A program made the position numbers and the translations under genes. A stretch of 64,000 nt of DNA from assembly GCA_000720845.1 (NCBI GenBank), contig JODU01000019.1, positions 149,365 through 213,364 of the forward strand. The letters are read 5' to 3'. The notes beneath the pieces were generated by a model. The model worked only from the letters and a program-made list of their open reading frames with translations, was not told where the DNA came from and did not search any database. Source of the DNA: Kitasatospora aureofaciens. Lineage in GTDB: Bacteria > Actinomycetota > Actinomycetes > Streptomycetales > Streptomycetaceae. Shown here in pieces: positions 24,711-33,632 of this stretch (its first letter is position 1; each line of letters starts with the position of its first letter).

Positions 24711-25973
24711 TCACGGAGTGGCCGGTGCCGAGTTCCGCGTGTCCTGGGGTCCGGTGCCGTCCTCGTCACCGCCCGTGGCCAGCCACGTACCGACGCCGAT
24801 CGCCGCCACCAGGGCGACCGCGCCGGCGCCCACGGCGATCCGGCGCCGCCGCGCGGTGGCGCGGTTGCGGGCCGAGCCGGGGCGCGGGGCACCCGCGGCG
24901 CGCGGGGCGCGGGCGGTGCCGCGGGCGCCGCCGGCCAGCTCGTCCGGGGCGGGAACGCGCATCGACGTGTGGGTGTCGCGGTTGGAGTCGGCCGGCTTGG
25001 CCCCCGGCACCAGGGGCACCGCTCCCCGGCGCCGCACGGGCTGCGCCGCGGACGCGGGGGCGGCCGGGGACGCCGCGGACGCCGCCGACTCGTCGGGCGT
25101 GTCCTCCTGCTGCTCGGCGTCGGGCTCGTCCACGTCCAGCGGGGCCATCCCGGCGAGCATCGGCAGCAGCTCGCGCAGCCGGGCGCTCAGCTCGGAGGCG
25201 CGCAGCCGGGAGGCGGGAGCCTTGGCGAGGCACTGGACCAGGAGCTGCCACAGCTCGTCGGGGATGCCGGGGAGCGGGACCACGGTCTCGGTCACGTGGC
25301 GGCGCAGCACCGCGCCGGGGTGGCCGCCGCCGAACGGCGTGAAGCCGGCGAGCAGCTCGTAGAGCACCGTGGCCAGCGCGTAGATGTCGACCGCCGCGCG
25401 CGGGGGCAGGCCCTCGACGATCTCCGGGGCGAGGTAGTCGGGGGTGCCGATGATCTTCGTGGCGCGGGTGCGGCGCGGGGTGTCGATGAGCTTGGCCACC
25501 CCGAAGTCCGTCAGCAGCGCCGGGTGCGAGCCGCCGGGGCCGAGCGGGCCCTGCATGTCGAGCAGCACGTTCTCGGGCTTGACGTCGCGGTGCACGACCC
25601 CCGCGGCGTGCGCGGCGGCCAGTCCGTCGGCGACGTCGGCGACGACGGCGACCGCGGCCTCGGGCGCCAGGCGGCGCTCCCGGTCGAGGCGGGTGCGCAG
25701 GTCGGTGCCCCGGACCAGGTCCATGACCAGCGCGAGGTCGTTGCCGTCGACCACCAGGTCGCGCACGGAGACGACGTGCGGGTGCTCCAGTCCGAGCAGG
25801 GCGGTGCGCTCCTGCACGAAGCGGGAGACGAGTTCCTGGTCGGACGCCAGGTCCTCGCGCAGCAGCTTGATCGCGACGGGTCCGTCGGGACCCTCGCCCA
25901 GCCACACCGTGCCGGCGCTGCCCCGTCCGAGGATCTGGTGGGCGGTGTACCGGCTGCCGATCTTCCGTGCCAA
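24711..25973 (-). CDS. pkaB: Ser/Thr protein kinase PkaB-like
   Basis: The 420-aa protein has a complete Hanks-type kinase domain (residues 8-265): glycine loop GRGSAGTVWL, VAIKLL lysine, HRDVKPENVLL, TDFGVAKL and GTPDYLAPEIV. A Pro/Ala-rich juxtamembrane linker follows, then a helix (RRRIAVGAGAVALVAAIGVGTWLATG) and only about 20 outside residues, so there is no PASTA or sensor domain. The start is a TTG at 25973 with TAGGAG five to six bases upstream. It lies 125 bp downstream of pkaA on the same strand. The name follows remembered S. coelicolor order (pkaB beside pkaA). Substrates are unknown. Confidence 0.86.
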   Translation of the reverse strand: MARKIGSRYTAHQILGRGSAGTVWLGEGPDGPVAIKLLREDLASDQELVSRFVQERTALLGLEHPHVVSVRDLVVDGNDLALVMDLVRGTDLRTRLDRERRLAPEAAVAVVADVADGLAAAHAAGVVHRDVKPENVLLDMQGPLGPGGSHPALLTDFGVAKLIDTPRRTRATKIIGTPDYLAPEIVEGLPPRAAVDIYALATVLYELLAGFTPFGGGHPGAVLRRHVTETVVPLPGIPDELWQLLVQCLAKAPASRLRASELSARLRELLPMLAGMAPLDVDEPDAEQQEDTPDESAASAASPAAPASAAQPVRRRGAVPLVPGAKPADSNRDTHTSMRVPAPDELAGGARGTARAPRAAGAPRPGSARNRATARRRRIAVGAGAVALVAAIGVGTWLATGGDEDGTGPQDTRNSAPATP

Positions 25974-26098
25974 GACTGCTCCTACCGACGCGTGTTGCGC
26001 CTAAAAGTACGCGTCCCAGGAGCCGACCTTCACGGCGGAGGCGGAAATCACCCTCCGGATGTCGACAAGTCTCCAGACTCGGCCCGCGCCGGAGAGAC

Positions 26099-27739
26099 TC
26101 AGCCTCCGCCGGAGCCGCCCAGGTCCCCGATCCAGTCGGTCACGGTGGTGAACCAGTCGGTGAGCTGGTCCCAGTAACCCTTGCCGGTGCCGATCCAGTC
26201 CTGCAACGGGCTCAGTTCCCAGATCAGCCAGCTGGCCACGAACAGGATGACGAGCGTGAACAGGCATCCCTTGAGGCAGCCGAGGCCCGGGATGCGCATC
26301 GGGTTGGCGCCGCGCTGCCGGGGCGGCCTGGGCTCGCGCCGGGGCGGCTGCGGCTCGGGCGTGGGCGGCGGGGCGTACCGCTGCGGCTGGGGGCGCTGCT
26401 GGGGCTGGGGCTGCGGGGTGGCGTAGCGCTGCGGCTGTTGCTGCTGCGGGTAGCCGTAGCCGGGCTGCTGGGGCGGCGGGGCCTGGCGCGGCTGCTGCGG
26501 CGGGCGGGAGACCTGCCGCTGGGGGCGGCGGCGCAGCGGGTCCTGGTTCGGGTCGAGGTACTGGACCTGCGTCTGCTCGTTGCGGTCGCGGGCGGCGCGC
26601 AGCTGGTTCTGCCAGGGGTGCGGGTCCTCGGGGCCGCCCTGTCCCGGGGCGCCCGGCGGCACCGGCGGCATGACGGCGGTGGGGTCGGGGGCGCCCGCGG
26701 CGTTGCCGGTCTGCGGCAGGACGCTGGTCGCGCCGTTGGGGTCGTAGGCGCCGCTCGGGCTCTGCGCGTTGTGCGGCAGCACCTGCGTCGGGTCGGCGGC
26801 ACCGGGGGCGTCCGGGACCTGCGCGGGCGCCGGGTCGGGGGCCAGGAGCGCGCCCACGTTCTCGGCGGCGCCGATCTGGGCGCTGTTCGCGTGCACGCCG
26901 ATGCCCTCGGCGACGACGCGCAGGCCGCGGGCGAGGTTCTCGGCGCTGGGCCGTTCGTCGGGGTTCTTGCGCAGGCAGCGCTCGATGACCGTCCACAGCG
27001 GGTCGGGGACGGTGGAGGGGCGGCGCGGTTCGGCGCTCAGGTGCTGGTGCAGCACCTCCAGGGCGGAGCCACCGCCGAACGGGGGACGGCCGGTGACCAG
27101 CTCGTAGAGCAGGATGCCGGCGCCGTAGACGTCGACGGCGGAGGTCTGCGGGCGGCCCTCGGCGGACTCCGGCGCCACGTAGGCGGGCGTGCCGACGAAC
27201 TCGTGGGTGCGGGTGAGGCCGGGCGAGTCGGCGAGGCGGGCGATGCCGAAGTCGGTGAGCATCGGGTGCATCTCGCCGCCGGTCTGCTTCAGCAGGACGT
27301 TGGCCGGCTTCAGGTCGCGGTGGACGACGCCGTCGGCGTGGCTGGCGGCGAGGGCGTCGGCGATCTGCGCGGTGAGCAGGGCCGCGGCGACCGGGGTGAG
27401 CGGCCCGTTTTCGCGCAGGTAGCGGTGCAGGTCCGGACCGTCGATGAGGTCCATGACGAGGGCCAGCAGCTCGCCCTCGACGACCAGGTCGCGGACCCGG
27501 ACGATGTTGGGGTGGGTGAGCCGGAGCAGGACGGAGCGCTCGCGCAGGAAGCGCATCACGATGTCGGCGTCGCTCGCGAGCTCTTCCTTGAGGACCTTGA
27601 TCGCGACGGTCTCGCCGGGCTGTCCGGCCACGGCCGCCTCGGCGCCCGCGGTCTCGCGCTGGCGGGCGCGCCAGACCGTGCCCGTGGCGCCGCGGCCGAG
27701 GGGCTCCTCGAGGAGGTACTTGCTGCCTACCGGCCGCAC
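26099..27739 (-). CDS. pkaA: Ser/Thr protein kinase PkaA-like
   Basis: The 546-aa protein has a kinase domain at residues 4-270: GRGATGTVWRA, VAIKVLKEEL, HRDLKPANVLLKQ, TDFGIARLAD and GTPAYVAPESAEG. A 250-residue Pro/Gln-rich linker (many QPQ, PQQ and YAPP units) follows, then a membrane helix (CLFTLVILFVASWLIWEL) and a short outside tail ending GDLGGSGGG. S. coelicolor PkaA is described as near 543 aa and autophosphorylating. The GTG at 27739 follows AGGAG at 8 bases; the frame is open to 27901 without another good start. It is divergent from the FHA protein, a possible phosphothreonine reader for it. Confidence 0.87.
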   Translation of the reverse strand: MRPVGSKYLLEEPLGRGATGTVWRARQRETAGAEAAVAGQPGETVAIKVLKEELASDADIVMRFLRERSVLLRLTHPNIVRVRDLVVEGELLALVMDLIDGPDLHRYLRENGPLTPVAAALLTAQIADALAASHADGVVHRDLKPANVLLKQTGGEMHPMLTDFGIARLADSPGLTRTHEFVGTPAYVAPESAEGRPQTSAVDVYGAGILLYELVTGRPPFGGGSALEVLHQHLSAEPRRPSTVPDPLWTVIERCLRKNPDERPSAENLARGLRVVAEGIGVHANSAQIGAAENVGALLAPDPAPAQVPDAPGAADPTQVLPHNAQSPSGAYDPNGATSVLPQTGNAAGAPDPTAVMPPVPPGAPGQGGPEDPHPWQNQLRAARDRNEQTQVQYLDPNQDPLRRRPQRQVSRPPQQPRQAPPPQQPGYGYPQQQQPQRYATPQPQPQQRPQPQRYAPPPTPEPQPPRREPRPPRQRGANPMRIPGLGCLKGCLFTLVILFVASWLIWELSPLQDWIGTGKGYWDQLTDWFTTVTDWIGDLGGSGGG

Positions 27740-28136
27740 GTCATGCGCTCCTAGTTGCTTGCTGGCTGTTCGGACCCACTGTTCCAGAACCGGTCGGTCC
27801 CAGTCGGACCCAACTGTAGTGCCGCCCTCCGGGCCACGTTCGAAGGAAAGACGCTCGACCCGGTCCCTTGGTTGCCGCTGCCCGCACGTGAGCGATCTCA
27901 AGCGGACGGCATTCGATCATCCGCAGGGCACCCGTCAGGCATTTTTGGGGGCAGAGCCGACCAATCAAGATCATTTGACGGCGGGAGACGGGCGCGTTGT
28001 CAGTGGCAGGTGCGAGGATGCGTGCAGTACTGGCCGACGTGCTCGTGTGACGGTGGGGGAAGTCCGCGGTGGGGGACCGTGGTGACGGCTTCTGTCCTGG
28101 CGTGCGGGCGCCCGCGCGAAGGGACCGCTTACGGCG
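27740..28136. other. Divergent promoter region between pkaA and the FHA gene
   Basis: These 397 bp hold no gene I can support. They contain the promoters of pkaA (minus) and of the FHA-EccC-like gene (plus). A lower-GC patch near 27935-27980 (CATTTTTGGGGGCAGAGCCG followed by AATCAAGATCATTT) is the likeliest promoter zone. No clear -10/-35 pair or operator could be fixed. Confidence 0.4.
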
Positions 28137-31100
28137 ATGCAGATCCGGCTGACCGTCGTAGACCCGCTGGGCCCGCATGCTTCGGCTGCCCCGGCCGCTT
28201 CGGCCGCTTCCGTGGGGGAGCGCGGCGCGCGGTGTGACGTACTCGTCACCGCTCCGGCCGGCACCGCCCTGGCCGCGGTCGCCTCCGCGCTGTCCGCCGC
28301 GCTCCCCGGCGAGGGCCCGGGCTCCGGCCAGGTGGTGCTGTACGCCGGTGCGCAGCGCCTGGACGCCCAGCGCAGCACCCTGGGCGAGCCCCCGCTGATC
28401 GACGGCGCCGTGCTCTGCCTGGGCGCCCCGGGCGAGCCCGACCCGCACACCGAGCCGGCGGACGTCCCCGCCCAGCTCCACGTGGTCGCGGGCCCCGACG
28501 CGGGCGGCGTCCACCTCCTGCACGGCGGCCAGATCCGGCTCGGCCGCTCCGCCGACGCCGATGTCGCCCTCGACGATCCGGACGTCTCCCGGATGCACTG
28601 CGCCGTGACCGTGGGTCCCGACGCCCGCGTCTCGGTCGCCGACCTCGGCTCCACCAACGGCACCACCCTGGACGGCACCCGCGTGGGCGACCGCCCGGTC
28701 CGCTTCCCGCCGGGCGCGCTGCTGCGGATCGGCGAGTCGGCCCTGCGGCTGGTGCCGGTGCCGCCGGCGGCCGAGGCGCGGGTGGAGACGACACCGGACG
28801 GGGAGGGCCACGTACGGCTGACCGGGCACCGGACGCCCTCGTCGGGCGCCGGGGACGGCGACGCGGTGGCCCACGCGCGCGTGGCCGACGGGGCCGAGGG
28901 GCAGGCGCGCGACGCGGATGCCCGCTCCCGCGCGTCGGGCCCGGCGCACTCCCCCGCGGACCGGCCGGCCGGACCGGACGGACCGACGGGGTTCGCCCGG
29001 GCGACCGGTGCGGTCGGTGGGGACGGGCGCCTGACCGGTACGGCGGAGGGGAGCCCCCAGGACACCGCACGCCACGGCACCGGACCGGACGGCACGCCCC
29101 GGCCCCAGGGCCGCACCCACCACGCGTACGGCACCTCGGGGTACGAGACGGGCCGGGGTCCCGTCGAGCCGCCGCAGGTTCCCGGCCAGGGCGGGGCGCC
29201 CCGCATCGAGAGCCACGGCACCGGCCCCACGGCGGGGCTGCGCCGACAGTCCCCCGCCGGGGGCGAGACACACGGCGGCGTCCGGGGCGCGGGGGCGTAC
29301 GCGACCGGCGGGTCCGGCGCGGGCGCGCCCCACCCCGGCGGGTCCGGCGCGGGCGACCACGGCGCACCGGCCCCGCGGGCACACGGCCAGCACCCGCCCG
29401 GCGGGGACGACCGGTACGACGCGGGGCCCTCCGCACCGGGCGCGGCCCGTACCGACACGGCCGGCGCCGGCACCCCCCGCACCGGCGGCACCGGCCCCGG
29501 CGACTACGGCACTCCGGCCCCGCGGACGACCGGCCGGGGCGCGACCGGTGCGGACACGGCCGGTGAGGGCGCTCCGGGCGCCCGCTCCGGGCGCAAGGGG
29601 ACTCCCCCGCGCGGTACCGACGTGCCGCAGGAGGTGCGCAGGCGCGGTGGGATAGGGGCGTGGGCGCGGCGGCTGGCCGGCGGGCGCGGAGCCGCTCCGG
29701 AGTCCCCGGTGTCCGGCACGTACGCGCGCGACGGGGCGGGGCCCGGGCCGGCACCGGCGGCCCCGTCCGGCACCTCGCACGCCCCGGAGACCTGGCCGGA
29801 CCCCGCCTCGCTGCTGCTGACGGCGCTGGGACCGGGACCTCGGCTGTGGGAGCGCGGCCCGGGCCACCCGGAGGCGCTCACCGTGCGGCTCGGTACGGCC
29901 GATCGGGTGGTGCCCGGCGGCGACGCCCCGCTGCCCGCCGTGCCGGTGACCGCCGATCTGCGCGAGGTCGGCGCACTCGGCCTCGCGGGCCCGCGGGAGC
30001 GGCTCACCGGGCTGGCCCGTTCGGTGCTGGCGCAGCTCGCCGCGCTGCACTCCGCGGACACCCTGGAGATCGTCCTGATCAGCGCGGACCGTTCCCGTCC
30101 GCTCGCCGAGCGGACGGCCGAGTGGTCCTGGCTGGGCTGGCTGCCGCAGGTGCGCCCGGGACACGGCCAGGACTGCCGCCTGCTGCTCGCCCACGACCGC
30201 GAACAGGCCACCGCCCGCGCCGCCGAACTGCTCCGCCGCCTGGACGACCGCCTCGCGGACGAGGCCCGGTCCGGAGCACGCCCCCGAGGCACGGTCACGG
30301 AGAGGGCCACGGACACGGCGGCGGCCACGGGCACCGTCCGCCCGCAGCCCTCCTGGGCACGGCCCGACGACCCCGGCACCGACCCCTCCGGCGGCTTCAC
30401 CGGGCCGTACACGGTGGTCGTCGTGGACGGCGACCCCGGCGGTGCCGACGTACGCGAGGCGGTGGCGCGGCTGGCCCTGGAGGGCCCGCGGGCCGGTGTC
30501 CACGTCGTGTGCCTCGCCGAGACGGCCGCCGCCTCCCCCACCTCCCCGGTGACGCGGACGTACGAGGCGGCCTGCGCGGTGTCGCCGGTGTTCCGGGAGT
30601 GCGGTGCCGTGGCGCTGCTCAGCGGCGACGTGGCGACGACCCTGCGCCTGCTGCGCGTCGCCCGCACGGGCACGAACGCGTCCCCGGCCGCCCCCGCCGG
30701 TCCGGTCGGTCACGGCACCCTCGGCACGGTGGACGCCGTGTCCCTGCCCTGGGCCGAGCGGTTCGCGCGCGCCCTGGCCCCGCTGCGCACCGACACCGCC
30801 ACCGGCGGCGAGCGGCACACGCGCGTCTCCGCGCCGCTGCCCCAGACGGCCCGGCTCCTCGACGAGCTGGGCCTGGCCCGGGCCACCCCCGCCTCCCTGA
30901 TGGCCCGCTGGGCCGCCGCGGCGGACGACACGCAGTCCCTCGGCGGACGCGCTCAGGCGGTGCTGGGCGCCGGTCCGCGCGGCCCCGTCCCGGTCGACCT
31001 GGCCGCCGAGGGCCCGCACCTGCTGATCGAGGGACCGCCCGGCAGCGGCCGGACCGAGCTGCTGCGGGCGCTCGTCGCCTCACTCGCCTCCGCCGAGCGC

Positions 31101-31988
31101 CCCGACCGGCTCGGCGTCGTCCTCATGGACGGCCGCGACAGCGTGAGTTCGGGCGGCGCCCACGGCGAGGGCCTGCGCGTGTGCACGGACGTACCGCACG
31201 TCACCACGCACCTCACCGCCAACGACCCCGTGCGCATGCGGGAGTTCGCCCAGTCCCTGAGCGCCGAGCTGAAGCGGCGCGCCGAGCTGCTCGGGCGGTC
31301 GGACTTCACCGAGTGGCACACCGGGCGGGAGCTGTCGGGCCGGCTCGTCGCCCAGCGCACCCCGACGACCACGGGGCCCGCGCCGGTCTCCGACTCCGGG
31401 GACGTCGAGTCCCCGCCCAGCTCCACCCTGCGGCTTCGCCCGGCCGCCGCCAGGCGCCGGACGGGTCCCGTCCCGCCGCTCCCCCGCCTCGTCGTGGTCG
31501 TCGACGACCTCGACGCCCTGGTGACGCCCCCGCTCGGCTCCCCCGGGCGGCCCGCGGCGGGCTCGGTGATGCGGGCGCTGGAGGCCGTCGCGCGGGAGGG
31601 CGAGCGGCTCGGCGTCCACCTGGTGGCCGCCACCGCGCCGGGCGGCCGTACGGACCGTACCGAGCCCGCCCTGCGCGCGACCCTGCGCATCACGCTGGAC
31701 GCCACGGCGCCGGGCCCGGACGAACCGGCCCCCGGACGCGGGCGCTTGACCCGCCCCGACGGTCACGTCACCGCCTTCCAGGGCGGCCGCGTCACCGGCC
31801 GCATCCCGCGCACGGCGACCCTGCGCCCCACGGTGGTCCCGCTGGAGTGGCACCGCATGGGCGACCCGCCCACCCGCCGCCCCGTACGCGAACTGGGCAA
31901 CGGGCCCACCGACTTGGCGCTGCTGGCCAGCGCGCTGGAGCGGGCGGCCCGGGAGGTCTCGGCGGCGGAGGTCCCGTCACTCCTGTAA
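28137..31988 (+). CDS. FHA domain / EccC-EssC (FtsK-SpoIIIE)-like large protein
   Basis: The 1283-aa protein has four parts. Residues 1-95 resemble the first, ubiquitin-like or FHA-like, module of EssC/EccC. An FHA domain (about 120-190) has LGRSADADV, SRMHCAV and GSTNGTTLDG, the phosphothreonine-binding set. About 340 low-complexity Gly/Pro/Thr residues follow (215-560). The C-terminal half has EccC-type ATPase folds: LEIVLISADRSRPL, then LLIEGPPGSGRTELLRALVA (about 962) and Walker B-like LVVVVDDLDAL (about 1118). The P-loop lysine is arginine (GSGRT) and only one such loop is seen. It is divergent from pkaA. No WXG100 or other type VII genes are nearby. Confidence 0.82.
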   Translation: MQIRLTVVDPLGPHASAAPAASAASVGERGARCDVLVTAPAGTALAAVASALSAALPGEGPGSGQVVLYAGAQRLDAQRSTLGEPPLIDGAVLCLGAPGEPDPHTEPADVPAQLHVVAGPDAGGVHLLHGGQIRLGRSADADVALDDPDVSRMHCAVTVGPDARVSVADLGSTNGTTLDGTRVGDRPVRFPPGALLRIGESALRLVPVPPAAEARVETTPDGEGHVRLTGHRTPSSGAGDGDAVAHARVADGAEGQARDADARSRASGPAHSPADRPAGPDGPTGFARATGAVGGDGRLTGTAEGSPQDTARHGTGPDGTPRPQGRTHHAYGTSGYETGRGPVEPPQVPGQGGAPRIESHGTGPTAGLRRQSPAGGETHGGVRGAGAYATGGSGAGAPHPGGSGAGDHGAPAPRAHGQHPPGGDDRYDAGPSAPGAARTDTAGAGTPRTGGTGPGDYGTPAPRTTGRGATGADTAGEGAPGARSGRKGTPPRGTDVPQEVRRRGGIGAWARRLAGGRGAAPESPVSGTYARDGAGPGPAPAAPSGTSHAPETWPDPASLLLTALGPGPRLWERGPGHPEALTVRLGTADRVVPGGDAPLPAVPVTADLREVGALGLAGPRERLTGLARSVLAQLAALHSADTLEIVLISADRSRPLAERTAEWSWLGWLPQVRPGHGQDCRLLLAHDREQATARAAELLRRLDDRLADEARSGARPRGTVTERATDTAAATGTVRPQPSWARPDDPGTDPSGGFTGPYTVVVVDGDPGGADVREAVARLALEGPRAGVHVVCLAETAAASPTSPVTRTYEAACAVSPVFRECGAVALLSGDVATTLRLLRVARTGTNASPAAPAGPVGHGTLGTVDAVSLPWAERFARALAPLRTDTATGGERHTRVSAPLPQTARLLDELGLARATPASLMARWAAAADDTQSLGGRAQAVLGAGPRGPVPVDLAAEGPHLLIEGPPGSGRTELLRALVASLASAERPDRLGVVLMDGRDSVSSGGAHGEGLRVCTDVPHVTTHLTANDPVRMREFAQSLSAELKRRAELLGRSDFTEWHTGRELSGRLVAQRTPTTTGPAPVSDSGDVESPPSSTLRLRPAAARRRTGPVPPLPRLVVVVDDLDALVTPPLGSPGRPAAGSVMRALEAVAREGERLGVHLVAATAPGGRTDRTEPALRATLRITLDATAPGPDEPAPGRGRLTRPDGHVTAFQGGRVTGRIPRTATLRPTVVPLEWHRMGDPPTRRPVRELGNGPTDLALLASALERAAREVSAAEVPSLL

Positions 31989-32230
31989 CGCCCGTGCCCA
32001 CCCGGCCCGTCCGGCGGCCGGGGACGAGGCAGTCCGGGCCGGAGCGGGGGCCCGGGGGCGGCGGTCCCGAGACGCCCGCACCGACGCCGGACGCCTGATC
32101 ATGGTCACGACGCGGTCACGATCCCCCCGTTGACCGCGGACGCGCCCTTGCCGCCCTCACCCCCCTGGCGTACACCAGAGCGCACTGGACAGCGCCGAGC
32201 GTTCGACGAGGAACGAAGAACGGGGCAGTG

Positions 32231-33628
32231 ATGCGCACGAGCAGCACCTTCCGGACACGCGGAACCGTCAAGAGGACCACCCGGGCCGCCGCCGCCCTCG
32301 CCGCGGGAGCACTCGCGCTCTCGCTCACCGCGTGCGGCGGGGACGACGACAACGGCAGCGACGACAGCGGCGACAAGGGCGGGGGCACCAAGCAGCCGGC
32401 CACCTCCGTCACCCTCCCGAAGCTGGACGGCGAGAGCCTGGAGGTCGCCGCCGTCTGGACCGGCACCGAGCAGGAGAACTTCAAGAAGGTCCTCACCGAG
32501 TTCGAGAAGCGCACCGGCGCCAAGGTGACCTTCGTGCCCGCCCAGGACCCGATCATCAACTTCCTCGGCTCGAAGATCGCGGGCGGCGCCCCGCCGGACG
32601 TGGCGATGCTCCCGCAGCCCGGCGCCATCAAGCAGGCCGTGGACAAGGGCTGGGCCAAGCCGCTGGGCGCCGAGGCGACCAAGGAACTCGGCGAGAACTA
32701 CTCGCAGGGCTGGCAGGACATAGGCAAGGTCGGCGGCAAGCAGTACGGCGTGTACTACAAGGCCGCCAACAAGTCGCTGATCTGGTACAACGCCCAGGTC
32801 TTCGAGAACGCGGGCGCCGCCGAGCCGAAGACCTGGGACGAGCTGCTCGACACGGCCCAGACGGTCTACGACTCCGGTGTCACCCCGTTCTCCGTGGGCG
32901 GCGCGGACGGCTGGACGCTCACCGACTGGTTCGAGAACGTCTACCTCTCGCAGGCGGGCCCGGAGAAGTACGACCAGCTCGCCCAGCACGAGATCAAGTG
33001 GACGGACCCGTCCGTGAAGCAGGCCCTGACCACCCTCGCGGAGATCTGGGGCAAGAAGGACTTCGTCGCGGGCGGCGCCTCCGGCGCGCTCCAGACGGAG
33101 TTCCCGGCCTCGGTGACGCAGACCTTCACCGGTGGCGACCAGCCCAAGGCGGGCATGGTCTACGAGGGCGACTTCGCCCAGGTCAACATCGGCGAGACCA
33201 AGGCGAAGGTCGGCACGGACGCGAAGGTGTTCCCCTTCCCGGCGGTGGGCGACACCGCGCCGGTGGTGTCCGGCGGCGACGCGGCCGTGGTCCTCAAGGA
33301 CTCCAAGGCGGCGCAGGCGCTGGCCACCTGGCTGGCCTCGCCGGACGCGGCGGCGATCCAGGCGAAGCTCGGCGGGTTCCTCTCGCCCAACAAGAGCATC
33401 GACTCCTCGGTGTATCCGAACGAGGTGCAGAAGAAGATCGCCGAGGCGCTGGTCGCGGCCGGTGACGACTTCCGCTTCGACATGTCGGACCAGGCCCCGC
33501 AGGCCTTCGGCGGCACCCCCGGCAAGGGCGAGTGGAAGGCGCTGCAGGACTTCCTGAAGAACCCGAAGGACGTCGCGGGCGCCCAGGCGAAGCTGGAGGC
33601 GGACGCGGCCGCCGCCTACGGGGGCTGA
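32231..33628 (+). CDS. Sugar ABC transporter substrate-binding lipoprotein
   Basis: The 465-aa protein has a lipoprotein signal (RAAAALAAGALALSLTAC, modified Cys at about residue 35) followed by an acidic GDDDNGSDD linker. The family 1 extracellular solute-binding fold includes TGTEQENFKKVLTEFEKRTG, VAMLPQPGAIKQ and WDELLDTAQTVYDSG. It resembles alpha-glucoside binders of the AglE type, but the sugar cannot be fixed from sequence. It is followed after 4 bp by two permease genes, one operon. A GTG one codon earlier is an alternative start. Confidence 0.9.
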   Translation: MRTSSTFRTRGTVKRTTRAAAALAAGALALSLTACGGDDDNGSDDSGDKGGGTKQPATSVTLPKLDGESLEVAAVWTGTEQENFKKVLTEFEKRTGAKVTFVPAQDPIINFLGSKIAGGAPPDVAMLPQPGAIKQAVDKGWAKPLGAEATKELGENYSQGWQDIGKVGGKQYGVYYKAANKSLIWYNAQVFENAGAAEPKTWDELLDTAQTVYDSGVTPFSVGGADGWTLTDWFENVYLSQAGPEKYDQLAQHEIKWTDPSVKQALTTLAEIWGKKDFVAGGASGALQTEFPASVTQTFTGGDQPKAGMVYEGDFAQVNIGETKAKVGTDAKVFPFPAVGDTAPVVSGGDAAVVLKDSKAAQALATWLASPDAAAIQAKLGGFLSPNKSIDSSVYPNEVQKKIAEALVAAGDDFRFDMSDQAPQAFGGTPGKGEWKALQDFLKNPKDVAGAQAKLEADAAAAYGG

Positions 33629-33632
33629 GGCC

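Noticed and set aside
28137..31988. Full type VII secretion locus
   Set aside because: Only an EccC/FHA-like protein is present; no WXG100, EccB, EccD, EccE or mycosin genes are near.
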